Shown here: positions 34,101 through 48,402 of the stretch, piece after piece | Numbering within the stretch: the stretch's first letter is position 1 | Layout of the letters: the number at the start of each line of letters is the position of its first letter | Assembly (NCBI GenBank): GCA_032358255.1 | Contig: JAULBX010025053.1 | Location: 215,249 to 279,248 of the forward strand | Length of the DNA stretch: 64,000 nt | Direction of reading: 5' to 3' | Source: Heterotrichella gracilis | Taxonomy: Eukaryota > Sar > Xanthophyceae > Tribonematales > Xanthonemataceae | Notes under the pieces: model-generated | Databases searched by the model: none | Seen by the model: only the letters and a program-made list of their open reading frames with translations | Told to the model about the DNA's origin: nothing | Position numbers and translations under genes: made by a program

Positions 34101-35631
34101 GGTGAGACCAGGTCGCTGGAAGTGGGTGCAGTGGACCCATCGGCAGCAGCTTCGCCCAGCAATGCAGTGCGGCATCGAGATATTGGGTCAGACGTGCTGG
34201 ATCTGTATGCGGTTGGGCTCATGGATGGCGTGTACCTGCAATGCAGCATCGAGGGGCCGCTCTCAGCTGTTGTGACCCCGGTAAGCACAGAGTACGTTGG
34301 CCAATTCCTGCCAAGGTTCTGCCACTGCAAGCCTGGTTACTGTCTGTTATACAGTAGTAGTGTGATTTCCTTGGGGCGCATTTTTTAGCAACACACTATT
34401 GGCTTCTGTGCAGGAATGCCTCATCACAGCAGGGCAAATCTTCTCATGGCTGCTGCGGCTGCACCACTTGTCATATACATTTGACCAAATCTGGCTGGCA
34501 ACATCTTCATTGGCTGGTACGGTGAATGGCTTATCCTCAATTCTAGCTCCAATCCTTTACTTTGCCTTCTTCTCCCCTTTTCCGACCAAAATACCAATCA
34601 CTGCACTTGTGAACCAACTCCTTTGTCTTCACTTCCAGACCAAGTCAGTGCATCTGATGGAGAAGGCACGCAGCGGGTGCGGCAGCTGAACAACTGGCGG
34701 TACACAGCCTCGCACTTTGTGCAGAGTGTGCACCAGGCCATGCAGGCCCAGATGCTGCACACCTTGCACCACGATCTCGAAGCCAAACTGCACAAGGTGA
34801 GGAAGCATCATTGACTTCAGCACAACCTCGCTGTGGCTCATGCGGCATGGTGGTTGAAACATGCATGCCCTGTGGCAGATGACAACTTGACGTTCTCATG
34901 TTGGCTGGCAGCCAGAGTACTGTACCATGCATTGGGTTCCATTGTTTGCATACTGATATGTGTTTGAGGCCCTTTTGGACAAGGCGGCCCTCTTCACCTA
35001 GCACAGCACGTTGGACAATGCCCAACTGTTGACAACTGAGTTGCATTCTGCACCTCTGGCTGCACAGGGCAAAATCCAGGATCTGTTTGACTTGAAAGCG
35101 GCGTACAGTCAGTACATGTTCGACTGCGCAAGGTGCTGCCTGCTGACTTTGGAGAGCAGAGATGCACGGGTAGCGCTGGAGGCATGTCTGGCGCAGCTGC
35201 TTGGCCTAGCTGCGCATCTCAGCCCATCAGGGTGAGCATTCTTGCATGATTCACATGGATGCTAGGAGGGCCGTGATAAAATGTTGGGTGTTCTTCTCTG
35301 CACATTGGCGCAATTTGGCATGATTGAATTGCAAATTTGCTAGCTCGTAGGTGTGCTGACCCACAGCCTTGCATGGCATCGCGTCAGCAATTGCTTTACC
35401 ATAAAGTGAGCACAATGTTGGTTTATCACGAAATGCCATGGCTGCTGCAGGTTGATGGACACGAGAGATGGACCAGTGGCAATCATTGCTGATGACGGCA
35501 AATGGGAGCGCGTCAGGCAGGACATGGACGCATTCAGGGCATGCAGGCATGAGTTCATGAAAGCAATGGTGGCTTGCAAGAACGTTGAGCTGCTAGCAGC
35601 GCTGAGTGGCATGACACATGTTGACCTGTAG
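28148..35631 (+). CDS. GCP6: Gamma-tubulin complex component 6
   Basis: Nineteen exons (28148-28294, 28403-28465, 28584-28651, 28762-28876, 28994-29158, 29287-29652, 29846-30003, 30265-30486, 30836-30930, 31227-31456, 31663-31956, 32110-32255, 32585-32719, 32915-33884, 34050-34280, 34414-34516, 34639-34796, 35068-35231, 35451-35631) total 4,011 bases, giving 1,336 residues ending in TAG. The Spc97/Spc98 signature is clear in LLRYLFSACMRPYVVHMRSW (exon 10). A long charged coiled-coil and low-complexity insert (exons 12-14) separates the N- and C-terminal tubulin-complex domains, which is the mark of GCP6. The C-terminal domain includes LNNWRYTASHFVQSVHQAMQ. The protein is expected to help assemble the gamma-tubulin ring complex that nucleates microtubules. 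Exon 10 and its donor have mutated copies in the flanking introns. The start of exon 18 could instead be earlier, near 35000, in the same frame. Confidence 0.9.
31077..31140 (+). repeat. Intronic relic of GCP6 exon 10
   Basis: Bases 31077-31140 resemble 31243-31306 (roughly 80 percent identity), covering GGTGGACGGCTTCC through GTACCAGCACCTGCTGTATG. The relic has lost the coding frame. CCTAATCCCTAAAAG, a degenerate telomere-like motif, lies just upstream at 31017-31031. Confidence 0.8.
31492..31512 (+). repeat. Intronic copy of GCP6 exon 10's end and donor
   Basis: Bases 31492-31512 match 31447-31467 at 18 of 21 positions, spanning the exon end GCGCAGCAG and the donor GTGCGG. The copy lies 24 bases further into the intron. 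Confidence 0.7.
32756..32803 (+). repeat. Tandem 18-bp repeat in a GCP6 intron
   Basis: GCTGCAGTAAGACCATGT near 32756 is followed 30 bases later by GCTGCAGTCAGACCATGT, one mismatch apart. Both lie inside the intron after exon 32585-32719 and do not derive from an exon edge. Confidence 0.7.
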
Positions 35632-35913
35632 TCCTAGAACACACAGATGCCCTACGGTATAAGAGCCAGGTAGTGGGATGCCGAATCGTGCATTGTGAGG
35701 CCGTATTGGGCACCAATGTTTGCAAGAATTTGTATAGTATTGGAGTTTGCATTATATGATTGAGGGCCAGTGCTTTTAAATTAAATGGATGCGCATCAAT
35801 GATGGGGCAACATACTATTAGTGCGCTGGTAATGACAGAGAGCTTGACGAGTCACTTGTCAGTGTTGCTTTCAATGCTAATGCTGACAGTGTACCAGGTA
35901 CAGGGGCCGTTAT

Positions 35914-35918
35914 TGTAA
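35914..35918 (+). terminator. Candidate polyadenylation signal TGTAA (GCP6)
   Basis: TGTAA lies 283 bases after the GCP6 stop. Confidence 0.45.
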
Positions 35919-35990
35919 TTGCGTAATAGTTACGCACTGCTGGCATTGCCAAGAATTCACAGTCCATTAGGTAGCCGGTATAGCATTGAA

Positions 35991-35995
35991 TTACA
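35991..35995 (-). terminator. Candidate polyadenylation signal TGTAA (beta-tubulin)
   Basis: TTACA on the plus strand reads TGTAA on the beta-tubulin strand, 437 bases after its stop. Confidence 0.45.
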
Positions 35996-36431
35996 TCGAT
36001 GCCATTTGGCCATTTAAAATGTAATGCCAAATGCTGGCCAGAGAAACCCGATGTCACCCCGAGAATAGCCCAATGACACACATTGCCAGGTACTTGCAAA
36101 TCATGATTAGCCATGCATGCACGAGGAGTCAAATCAATTCATGTGCACAAGCTTATAAGCCTTGGGGCAGTGAAATTGACGGTATACGGTATTGCTGGGT
36201 ATATAGTGCAGCAAAGCCAATCCCCAGCTAGTAAATCAGATATGTACCATTAAATGATACCACGTTGTGCCTTGACAAGCAGAAGCAAAGCCATAATGGC
36301 AATGATTGCGCTTGGACAGAACCCACACTGTGACAGCCTGTGCATATCTATCTGACAGTGTCTGGCAGTGCACCATGATCCCATATCCCTGGAGAACATT
36401 CCCAACCATAGCATCAGCATGTGGAGGACGC

Positions 36432-38825
<2,394 letters not shown>

Positions 38826-40798
38826 ATGGCTGTAGCTAGGTTGGTGCCCAGCCCAGTGGCCCATGTATTGAGTAGAATATACACCCCTACAACCTCCTCC
38901 TGTCATGCTCTGGCTGCCAGGGCTCAGCGCTATGGACATGCCCCAGCTACTACCTCCCGCAGCCACCCACAGCTGACGGGAAGATATACACAGCGGCAAC
39001 ATAGGAGGTTAGTGAGACATTTCAGTAGCAAAGCGGCAATCCCAAGTGTCTCAGATGACAATACCAATATAAGCACAGGGAGCCTTGATGTATTAAACCC
39101 TTCACTTAAGGGTTTACCACATCGCTAGCGGCGCTAGCGCCACAGATGATACCATCAACCTGCACCAAGATTCCACATAATGACAGGATGTGTTTGACAG
39201 TCACATCATTTCATGTCATCATTTTCGACCAATTACCTCTCGTCCTCCCTACCCCAGGTGCACCGCTTTGCCGAGCGCGTCGCAAGTCTGCCAGCCTCAG
39301 GCCGCAAAGGCCAAGGTCATACTGTTTGGCTGGCTGGGAGGAAGGGAGAAGTACCTGGCAAAGTACGCATTGCCGGTTTCTATCCAGCATAGACGTGGGC
39401 CACTGGGTTTTGCTGCGCACTACCTACTTAGGGTTCAGGGTTTTAGGGTTTGAACCCTCCTGTCCCATGTGCAGGTACCAGCAGCTCTGGCAGTCGATGG
39501 GCCATGAAACCCACATGGTGCGGCCGCCAGTGTCAGCTGTTGTGTTCCCTCCCTTTGCAGCCTACAAGGCCAAGGCTGTTGTGAAGCATCTTGATGACCT
39601 TGGGTGTTTTGACGACGGCAGTAAAGTGTTGTATCACGTGTTCAGCAATGGTGGGTGCTTCACCTTTGGCCAGTTGCTCCTGGAAATCGCCAACCGAGAA
39701 AGCAACGTGCTACATGAAAGGCTGTTGAGAAGCACGCAAGGCATCATCTTTGATTCAGCCCCTGCGAGGCTTGAACCAGGCATGGCAGCAAGGTGACAGC
39801 AGTTGAGGTTTCTCCCCTATTTACCTGGCTTGCCATCAGCAGCATGCATTCTCATGCGGCACCATCTCATGCAGGGGAACAGTTTCTGCTGTGCTGTCAG
39901 AGCCAGTGGAAGGGATAGAAGTACGGAGGCCCAAACTTGTCCAATTTATAAGGGAGATCTACCGCAATGTGCTGCAGACGCCATTGTATGCTGAACGCGT
40001 CTCCCAGGTACATGGCTGATGGAGTTGACAATGGATGCATTGAGTTGACTATGGCATCAAGCATGCACTGGCAGTCACTTGTGTGTTGTATACCAAATAA
40101 CATACATGAGAGCAGCCACATCTGAATGGGTGGTGTGGCATTGCGACTGTAAACACCACAATGGGTGGGCAAAAATTGCAGTGTTAGTGTAATTATCATT
40201 ATGCACACTGTATGGGACATGCAATGTGCCTGACTTCATGCGATGTATTTCAAACAGATACTCCACGCAATGCGTGCACGTCATGCCACTGGCCTTCAGC
40301 TTGCCCACAATCACTCCACCCCTGATTGCATTTTGAATTTGCTGCAGATTTTTGACGGGTATGTCAAGATTGCTCCTCCATGCCCACAGTTGTACTTGTA
40401 CTCCAGTGCTGATGTACTCATTCGCGACACTGAGATTGAGATCTTCATGGATGAACAGGTAAACGCACTTTTCGCTGGTTGCAGATGATTGATGCACAAT
40501 GCTTCAATGGTTGAAATGATGCAATGTCTCTGTGGGGAATACATAGGTATCAGCAAGGACATGTACCTGTAGCCGTGCCATTGCGACATTAATGATTTGA
40601 TTGTGTGAGCATCACGTCATTGTCATGCTGCATAATTGACGGCTGAGTCCCCCCTTGCAGAAGCAAAGAGGTGTTGCAGTGAGCGCAAGGAAGTGGGACA
40701 ATTCTCCGCATTGCGAACACTATCGCTACCATCCTTTGGAGTATGAAGAGGAGCTGCAGAGGTTTGTGGAAAGGGTCATGCCCACAGCACAGCAATAG
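38826..40798 (+). CDS. TMEM53/DUF829 family alpha/beta-hydrolase-like protein
   Basis: Six exons (38826-39007, 39258-39362, 39475-39792, 39875-40007, 40348-40458, 40661-40798) give 328 residues ending in TAG. The family core is visible as KVILFGWLGGREKYLAK, then YHVFSNGGCFTFGQLL (the nucleophile-elbow-like segment), APPCPQLYLYSSADVLI, and a C-terminal HCEHYRYHPLEYEEEL. The first 60 residues are Ser/Thr/Arg-rich and nearly free of acidic residues, like an organelle transit peptide. The biochemical activity of this family is not firmly known. The fifth exon could start earlier at 40241 in the same frame; I chose 40348 because the joined sequence then fits the family length. The intron 39363-39474 carries a telomere-like block. 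Confidence 0.85.
39428..39452 (+). repeat. Interstitial telomere-like motif in a TMEM53 intron
   Basis: TTAGGGTTCAGGG and TTTTAGGGTTTGAACCC are degenerate TTTAGGG repeats filling the middle of a 112-base intron, 22 bases before the acceptor. Confidence 0.75.
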
Positions 40799-42067
40799 AA
40801 TGGCAATGCCTTGTGTTGCAATGCAATTTGATGGGAATGATGGTGGTTACACGGTACTCTGAGGATGGTCGATTTGCCAAATGCAAACACTTTGCCAGGC
40901 ATTGCCAAGCGCAAACTTTGCCAAATACATTGCCAGATATTGTCATTACGGTGTGAATGCATTGCCATATGGCATTGCCAAGCATCTTCTTTATGCCAAT
41001 CTGGCAAACGGTCATACATGGGCTGCACCTATTAACTGGTGTAGACGCTGCAAATTAATTCCTTCAGCTCTGCACCACCGGTTACCGGGCAGCATTCACC
41101 TGCATTGGTGATTCATTCAGCACTTACAAGTGTTGTAGTAACGTTTTTAGCCGTTCTAGCTGGTCGCGGTGCCTTCGTGCGATCGCTCGAGCCGGTGGCC
41201 TCCGCCTTTGTGCGTCCCCTTTTTTCCTTTCTTCTTTCTAAACACGTCGTGTCAGTGACACTTGTCAAGGTTTGTGACTCCGAATGGGTTTCAATTAATT
41301 TTAAATTTGTAATAAGGCGCCATGCAATGCAGTCAGCCGCGGCGCTGCTGCAGCACTCAGTGAATTTCTACTTTGAAGCATTATGCGCTGCAATCAGTGA
41401 AAAGTTACTTCTACTTTGAAGCATTATGCTACGAGGCGTATTGTACTTGCCCCATGATACTTGCAAGTGATTGTAACACACTGTGTTGGCTATTGTTTGA
41501 ATGATGCATATACTTTGTGGGGCACAAACTGATTACAGAGAATCTTCACTCTGAGAGAGTGGTGGCACTGGGTGATAACGGGCATGGATGAGGATCATGT
41601 AACATTCAATAATTTATAACAGCATGGAAGGTTGCCGCAAGTTAGCATAGATGACGTAGGCCAAACGCAGTGCACTGCATCTGCTGATCGTAGACTACTA
41701 AGTATGATAATCATTGTTCAAATGGCAGTTCATAACATCAATCGTGGGATGACACCCAGAGGGGAGTCCGGAAGAAAAAACAAAAAAATATATATCTCCA
41801 TACGACTTAGGTCTTTTGACGCAATTGCAAATGACGATGTCTGGTCACAACCATGCAGTGAAATTACGCCAGGGTCACATGAGGTCCAGCTCCTGGGATT
41901 ACTGAAGCACAATCTTTTTTTCAATTGCCTGCAGGATCCAAGACTCGTGGCATACTCCAAATAAAATAGGTGATATGCAATGCTAATTGACTTGATATTC
42001 CTCAATCTGCTTCCAACCGTCCTCCTCCGGGCCATAATACCTCACGCTTTGCTAAGCACATCCAGGC
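40799..42067. other. Convergent intergenic region
   Basis: This lies between the TMEM53 (+) and cysteine protease (-) stops. A TTGCCA-rich stretch at 40873-40982 repeats loosely. TGTAA candidates are near 41472 (+) and at 41537-41533 (-). No gene is visible; the 104-codon frame at 41105-41419 contains no recognisable domain. Confidence 0.55.
41366..41429 (+). repeat. 21-bp direct repeat pair
   Basis: TTCTACTTTGAAGCATTATGC occurs exactly at 41366-41386 and 41409-41429, each preceded by a CAGTGAA. It is intergenic, a short local duplication like those in the introns. Confidence 0.85.
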
Positions 42068-43835
42068 TTACGCCCAGCTGGTTGAGGATTGCATGGCCAC
42101 CTTCGTTGATGGTTGTGTGGGCTCCTTGAACACAATGGTTGGCAGGTGGAAGATCCCCAGAGGCCCATCGTCCCCTCCAGTGCCCCGGATGAGCTTCAGG
42201 TACCCCTGCTCACCCCAGTGCTCTCCCCACGAGTTCTTGATCAGCCAGTAGGGCACCCCGTCCTCCTCGCCGTACCCCACAACCACGATTGCATGGTCCT
42301 GGGGCTCCACGCATTGTCCAGGGTTGAAGATACCACCAGTGTACAGGTGCCACTCGGCAATGAATGTGCCGCAGCAGATGGCAGTGACCACAGGGCGATG
42401 AGCCAAAGCCTGAAAATTGACGGTGCAAAAGGGGTTTCAGCAGCATGCTTGGCAATTCAGACCGTGCATAAGAATATAACACGGACTTGCTGGTGGCAGA
42501 ATTGCATGGTATTGATCATTTTAGTGCCTGGTAGCACAGCAATGAACGCATGATGTGCAGCTGCTACTAGCCCTGCATGCTGCGTGCTGCTGCAAATCAT
42601 TTGTGACAGGGCACTAAAGACCAGGTGACAATGGGGCCATTTGTCCGCACCTGCATGAGCGCCTTCTCGTCCTTCTTTGGCACCTTCTCCCAGCCATCAA
42701 TCGTGACATCCTTGTGCTCCTGGGCTGTCCTGTTGCACACACCATCCTCTGCCTGGTAGGGGTAGGTAGACTCCAATGCAAGCCCCTTGTTGTACATGAT
42801 GTAATCCAGTGCGTCATGGATCTCGCCACCCTCGCACCCCCAGTCGCGTGTGTCACAGTCGATCAGCTGCTGCTCACTCACAGACACAGTCTGCAACAGG
42901 ATGACACACATTTATTAATATTGTCATTCAGCTTGCCGCCTAGGAGGATAAATTTGGCCACTGGCAAACCTGACAATCAAAAGTATGAAAGGCAACAATT
43001 AAATCATGGCAAGCAGGTGTCCACTGGCTGGACAATGAGGCGCCAAGGAAGGCGTAGTGCCGGTGGCATGAAAACCTGCACAGCAGTGCATGCACAGCCG
43101 TTTGGGTATGGATGCGGCACTTGTGCACATGGCATGCTCAGAGCAACTTATATGCGCTTACCTCGCCGGTGGCAAGGCCATGGGTCGCCTCGACGATGCC
43201 GGAGGTGGCAAACGCCCAGCAGCAGCCGCAGGGCGCCCCGTTGACGTGCTGGTCCTTGACAGGCCCCATGATGCCCTTCTGCCTCCAGTCAACGCTGTCG
43301 AGCACCTTGGTGTCTGCATACCTCCAGGCCTTGTTGCTGGCCGCCGAGGCTGCTGCAGACTGACCAAAGGGGCGCTTGGAAAGGTAGCGGTCCTTGAACT
43401 CCTCTGTCGTGAGGTCAGCAAACGCGTTCAGACCCAGCTGGAGGGTAGAAGTGGCGTCCTTGGAAGCCTCATGCTTGGTGACGTAGTCCAGGTTGGCGGT
43501 CCAGACCTGGTACTTTGCGTTGAACTCCTCTGAGCCTTCCTGGTATGTGCGCCCGTGCTGCTGTGTCCACTGCTTGAAGGCATCCAGTGGGTTGCTCTGC
43601 AACCACAGTGCCACAGCTCAGCCACAATGGGTAGCGGGGGTGGGCCCTAAACCAGTCACTGAGAACCCAGGGCTGCATGCATACAAACAGCTGGACACGA
43701 CAAGTGGTTGTTGCTGCAGTGGAGCTTCAAGACATCAGAAGTTGTGCAGCTTACCTTTGCAATGGTCAGCAGATCTGTCGTCGCATGCGCTGCCCCAGCC
43801 AATGCTAGCAGAGTGGCCACAGCAAGCCCAGCCAT
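42068..43835 (-). CDS. Papain-family cysteine protease (C1A) with I29 propeptide
   Basis: Four exons on the minus strand (43755-43835, 43162-43596, 42651-42890, 42068-42409) give 365 residues. Residues 1-19 are a signal peptide, so it enters the secretory pathway and probably the vacuole. Residues of about 30-95 form the I29 inhibitor propeptide. The mature enzyme starts near [11 protein letters not shown]. Catalytic residues are Gln in VKDQ, Cys153 in CGCCWAFA, His291 in [10 protein letters not shown] and Asn311 in IKNSWG. The motif reads CGCCW rather than CGSCW; SAG12-like plant proteases share this. The Cys pairs (GCEGGE, CDT, ICC) fit the usual disulfides. There is no granulin or ER-retention tail; the last 20 residues are polar and without a match. 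Confidence 0.92.
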
Positions 43836-44094
43836 AGTTGCAAGGTGCCTTTGGTCCCAGCAAATATATGTGGCCAATGCCTACCCAGGCCAACCTGCAA
43901 AGCAACCGACTTCACTACAATAGTGTACCACTGGGCAAGCCAGACAAGTCCTTGAGGGTGACAGGGGACCAGAGGACAGGGTGTCATGTGATCTACAACC
44001 AACTTTACAGTAGAACACTGTCGAGGTTGTGCTAGGACGCCCAAGTGCTGCAAATCACAAGAATATTTTCGGACGCGGGCTTGTTGTGTGTGCT

Positions 44095-44432
44095 ATGATA
44101 CCACGAAGTTGTAAGTAAAAACTTTGGGCAGTCTGGGGTGCAGACAAAACGGCCCACTATGGCATGCGCCGGCGAAGTCAAACACCCAGCAGCTATGTCA
44201 TAGCTAAGCTAAAGCCCATCAAGCACATTCCTTGACCTGGGCAGTTGAGGGGGCTGCCAGAAAGCTAGGTACGACAAAGTGCGTCCTAGACATAACACAC
44301 CAAGGGGTGCATGCGGCAGCACAAACGGCCGTGATACAGGCTACCGACGGCAAGCACACCTCCACAAACACCTCGGAGGAACAGCGTTTGGCAATTCGAC
44401 CGTCTATGCTGAAGGGCAACGTGAAGAAGTAG
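44095..44432 (+). CDS. Possible small two-exon gene, 67 residues, unknown
   Basis: A short first exon (44095-44110, ATG plus five codons and one base) ends at a perfect GTAAGT donor. A second exon (44245-44432) after CCTGGGCAG continues in phase to a TAG. The product begins MIPRSFEGAARKLGTTKCVL and ends RLAIRPSMLKGNVKK; it is basic, soluble-looking and not low-complexity. It lies between the divergent protease and pseudouridine synthase genes, in CpG-rich DNA. The good donor, matching phase and balanced composition support it; the lack of a known family is against. The antisense frame is also open, so chance cannot be excluded. Confidence 0.4.
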
Positions 44433-44662
44433 CGCTGGAGCCGTACCTGCCACCAGCAAGTCGAGGGGGTTATACGACCCTGAGCGGAGGTTGAGCAAGT
44501 GTTACCCACGACGCAATTAGAATACTGGCAGCTGCTGCTGTTAGTTACAACTGAACATAACAAACTAGCCTAGGCTGCAAGTAGATCCTTTTGTCTTTCG
44601 CCGCCAGGCAACGCTTCAGCTCAGGTGGACAACGTGACTTGGGGTCATGTCAGGTGGCCCAG

Positions 44663-44681
44663 CAAACCCTAAACCCTAAAC
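44663..44681 (-). repeat. Interstitial telomere-like (CCCTAAA)n
   Basis: CAAACCCTAAACCCTAAAC contains two exact CCCTAAA units, 306 bases upstream of the tentative pseudouridine synthase start. Confidence 0.85.
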
Positions 44682-44986
44682 ACCTGCCAGCATGCCATGG
44701 TGGCCTCAGTGATGACTGCAAAACTGACGGCGGGGACTCGGAACAGCAGGTTTTCTGGCAGTAAACATATTTCTGTATATTGGGAAAGGTTTCTTACGAA
44801 CCTTCACGTTGGGACAAACGCACCGCCCACAGGGTATCAGGTGACCTGTCACTGTCACTCTCACTGTCACTGCTTGCACAGCCAGTGAACTATCAAACCT
44901 GCTCACCTGATTTGGGAGGGGTTTTTAAACAGCTTTTGGTACCATGCCTGCTATTTGCAGCACAAAACGCCACACAGAATCTGGCC

Positions 44987-47900
44987 ATGTTGAGGGTGGC
45001 TCGGCGCTGGTACTGTTCCCACTCAAAGGGTGCGTCGCCGAGCAGTACTCGTTTCACTGGAGCATGACGTCTCTGAGTGTCATGATTCACCGTCTGTGGC
45101 GGTGGTGCCCGCTAATCACAACTGCATGCATATGACATGACCCTCTCATTGCATCTCCCAAACACATGGCGGCATGGAATGGAGTTGGACGGCGACTAGT
45201 GAAGTGTACACTGTCTTCAAACCCCTTTCCTTGCAGTGTATCACATGTTGCACGGTTGGGTTCCCTGGAGGCAGTGATGGCTAAATCAAAATCTCTGATC
45301 ATTGTGATGCCAACATTGTGCTGAGCCTCTTGCACCATCCTGCACCAGCGTGGCGCCTTGGCGTGTAGCTTAATACATCACATATTTGCATCCCTTAGCA
45401 TACACCGCTGATTCTTCATTGTGCCAATGAACCCTAGGGTTGGGCACCTGGCTTCAACAGTGGCAGGCGACGCCTCAGGTTGCGCACCAATCAGGCACTG
45501 AGCCACCCACTGGTGAGTAGAGCAAGACCCTTGTAAAGTTCCATTTTTTCTGCTGTGCATACGTTGACCTCACAGCGGCATTGTATGTGCACGGGGAGCG
45601 ATTGGCGCCTCATAGCGCAAGGTGTTCAGTGGCAGACCCTAAACCACAAACAGTGGCCACTTTTGCGAAATATTGCCTCCCTCCCCCACACACCTTGCAC
45701 ACGTTGGCCATCGACCATGCGCCTGTCCACCTGCAGCCCTGCAATGGCTGCGCAAACAAGGCCCTGCCCTCCCGTTGCCGCTCCTCCACAGCCTGTTCCG
45801 CAAGAGGGTGGTGCGGGTGGCCTCCCAAGGTGGCACCCGAGTCGCCCGCGTGGCAGCCCACGCCCACCTGGCACCTGGTGACTGCCTGCTGGTGCCAAAG
45901 TCAGTTGTGGCAGCGCAGCCAGTGGAGCCAGCAGGTGGGTGAACATGAATGGCTGCATCTGGATGTGTGTTGCCGGCCATCCAGTGGCTGGGATGGTGCC
46001 CAAGTGGCTTGCATTGCCATTGCTGGTCATGTCCTAATGATGGAGGGCTGGGGAGATGATGATCGTGTCATGTTTCCTGTCTGCATGGGATTGATTAATC
46101 CTGCACGCGTTACGATTGGACCATGGGCTACCCAGATGATAATATGATGATGGTGACATGGCTCATGACCGCATGAGATTTAGTAATCCTGCATGCGTCA
46201 CTGGCTGCAGGGCATTTGAAAATTAACCTCTCTTTTGCCCCTCGCACAGCCAATGACAGTGGCTTGAGGCCTCAGCTGACCGCCCACCAGCAATCTCTGG
46301 CGCGTGGGCTCGCGCGCCAGCTGCTGTACAGTGACAATGACCTGCTGGCCATCAACAAGCCTGCAGGGCTGGCAGTACAGGGGGGCAAGGGCATTGCGGT
46401 GTCCGTTGACACCCTCATGCACCATGGGTTCCAGCACCTAGAGGGGGCGGATGGCAGTGGGCTGCGGTGAGTGGGATCAGATTTTGGGATCATATTGGCA
46501 ATGTGTAGTGTGGAATAATGCATCCCAGGGGTCCATCTACATGGTTGTGTGCCATCATGCATGCCACTGGGATGCAAATGTCCACTGTCTCCTCGCACGT
46601 GAACTCAGTCTGGCGGTAGAAAACCGATCTTAGGATGGCAAGATGGTGGTAATGTTTGCAGTTGCTGGAGATAGTCACGCATCGAATGGCATTTGGCACT
46701 GAAACATCGTGGCTGGCTGGTCTGCGTGTGCGCAGGCTGGTGCACCGGCTGGATAAAGACACAAGTGGTGTGCTGCTGCTGGCACGCAGTGCACATGCGG
46801 CTGCCTGGCTGAGTGCAGCCTTCAGGCAGGGGGCTACCAGCTTGGGGCAGGACTGCAGCAAAGGCGCCGCACATGGTGCGAGGTGTTGTAGGCAATCGGC
46901 GTCTCATCAGGTTGTTGCAAAAAGTTGGGGATGCCTGCTCAAGGCACCATCTCTTGGTGATGGTTAGATAGCAATTGCAATTGATGATGGTGTGGTGAGG
47001 GATATTTTCGGTGTTGTGATTGGGACCTGCACGGCACCTTATTGGCATAGGCATCTATTGTGCTTCCATTGTATATATATATATATATATATCCAGTCCA
47101 TGACAAAGGTTGCTTGCTGTGCAAGAAGAGGATGGATTGTTGTAGAATTGGCATTGATGAATACTGCATGGCACAGGTGAAGTAGGTGTCTCCAAGAGAT
47201 ACTGGGCCCTAGTAGAAGCTCCATCTCAACGGTTGACTAGGGGGACAATCAGTGACCCAGTTCCTGCCAAGAGAGACCAGAATTGGGCACCAGGGCATGA
47301 TGGAACAGCGGGGCCGGCAGAGCCCTTGCAAGGGGCGGTCACGCACTACAAAACCCTAGCTGCTGGGTACGGCCTGGCGTGGCTGGAACTGCAACCAGTC
47401 ACAGGTGCGAGAAGCATACCTGATTGTGGTTGCTTTCAGGATATAGGGGACCAACAGGTTTTATAATGTACTGATTAGATCCTGATGCATCAGGATCGAT
47501 GTTGATCTGGTACAACAGCCTCCACATGTGATCTGCTAGGTTACTCCTTGGGCATCAGTGATGCATACGTTGGCAGCTATCAAGTCGGTGTGTAACTGGC
47601 CTTGTGACTTTGCAGGGCGCAAGCACCAGCTGCGCATCCACTGTGCACACAGCCTGGGGACGCCAATCGTGGGGGACAGCAAGTATGGGTGCACGCGCAA
47701 CGCCACGCAGGTACTGGGTTAAGGGTTTAGGGTGCAGTCACTATGCCACGCAGGTACTGTTCCTTGTGATTCATGTTGACCCAAACGACTCTTGATGTGA
47801 CATACAGCGCCACGGATTACCTTGTGAGTTGTTAGTATGTGCAATGTTTATCGCTTCCCAGTTGCGTACTACCATGCATGCATGCCATGCACCTCCACCT

Positions 47901-48402
47901 GTCACAGGCATGCACCTCCACCTGGCACACATGGGATGGGTTTGGCCCATCGTTCTCAATTGCAGTTATGATCTCTGGCATTGCAATCGTGTGGGCCTCG
48001 GAACAACGGGCCCCTTGCAGCTCTCGCATTGTCACAGTTTGAGACAGCATGTTGGCATGCCATTGGCCAAATGCCCGCCTGGCCCTTTGAATGGTGTGTG
48101 GTGTCCTGGTTTGAGCCAGTGGCCCCCTAACTACGTCTCTGTGCGTTCCCTTTCTTCCTTTCTTTCTATATCCTGTGCAGGTGGCACTTCTAGCCGATTT
48201 GACCGCCCACGGCAACGAGCGCCACCGCAGCAGCAAGGGGCCACCAGTGGCGCAGCTCAAGGGCCTGCAGCTGCACTGCCGCAGTATTGAGGTGACGCCA
48301 CCTGGCGGCTATGCGCCAATCGCCATCCAGGCACCGCCGCCGCCTCACATGGCAGCAGTGCTGGAGCTGTGTGGGTGGAACAAGTCTGGACAGCATAATT
48401 GA
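44987..48402 (+). CDS. RluA-type RNA pseudouridine synthase (N-terminus tentative)
   Basis: Secure exons: 45737-45934, 46250-46466, 46736-46875, 47177-47404, 47616-47710, 48181-48402. Tentative N-terminal exons: 44987-45009, 45479-45512, 45576-45621. Together they give 400 residues in phase. Catalytic motif II is RLVHRLDKDTSGVLLLA with the catalytic Asp. Other family blocks are NDLLAINKPAGLAVQGG, KRYWALVEAP and GRKHQLRIHCAHSLGTPIVG. An S4-like RNA-binding segment (HSLFRKRVVRV through HLAPGDCLLVP) precedes the catalytic domain. MLRVARRW would be the start of an organelle presequence, so a mitochondrial or plastid target is possible. An upstream ATG at 44697 could be the true start if another exon exists. 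It probably modifies organellar rRNA or tRNA; the site is unknown. Confidence 0.82.
46083..46198 (+). repeat. Tandem 28-bp intronic repeat in the pseudouridine synthase gene
   Basis: GCATGGGATTGATTAATCCT followed by GCACGCGT at 46083-46110 recurs with four differences at 46171-46198. It lies within the intron 45935-46249. Confidence 0.7.
47071..47092. repeat. (TA)n microsatellite
   Basis: A 22-base TA run in the intron upstream of exon 47177-47404. Confidence 0.9.
47745..47758 (+). repeat. Intronic copy of an exon end and donor
   Basis: GCCACGCAGGTACTG at 47745-47759 repeats 47702-47716 exactly. The first copy holds the true exon end (47710) and donor GTACTG. GGTTAAGGGTTTAGGGT, a telomere-like motif, lies between the copies. 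The second copy keeps a usable GT. Confidence 0.8.

Larger units (their letters stand above)
35632..36431. other. Convergent spacer between GCP6 and beta-tubulin
   Basis: These 800 bases hold the two 3' UTRs. The GCP6 strand has a TGTAA at 35914-35918, and the beta-tubulin strand has one at 35995-35991, so the two transcripts probably end without overlap. No gene is visible. Confidence 0.6.
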
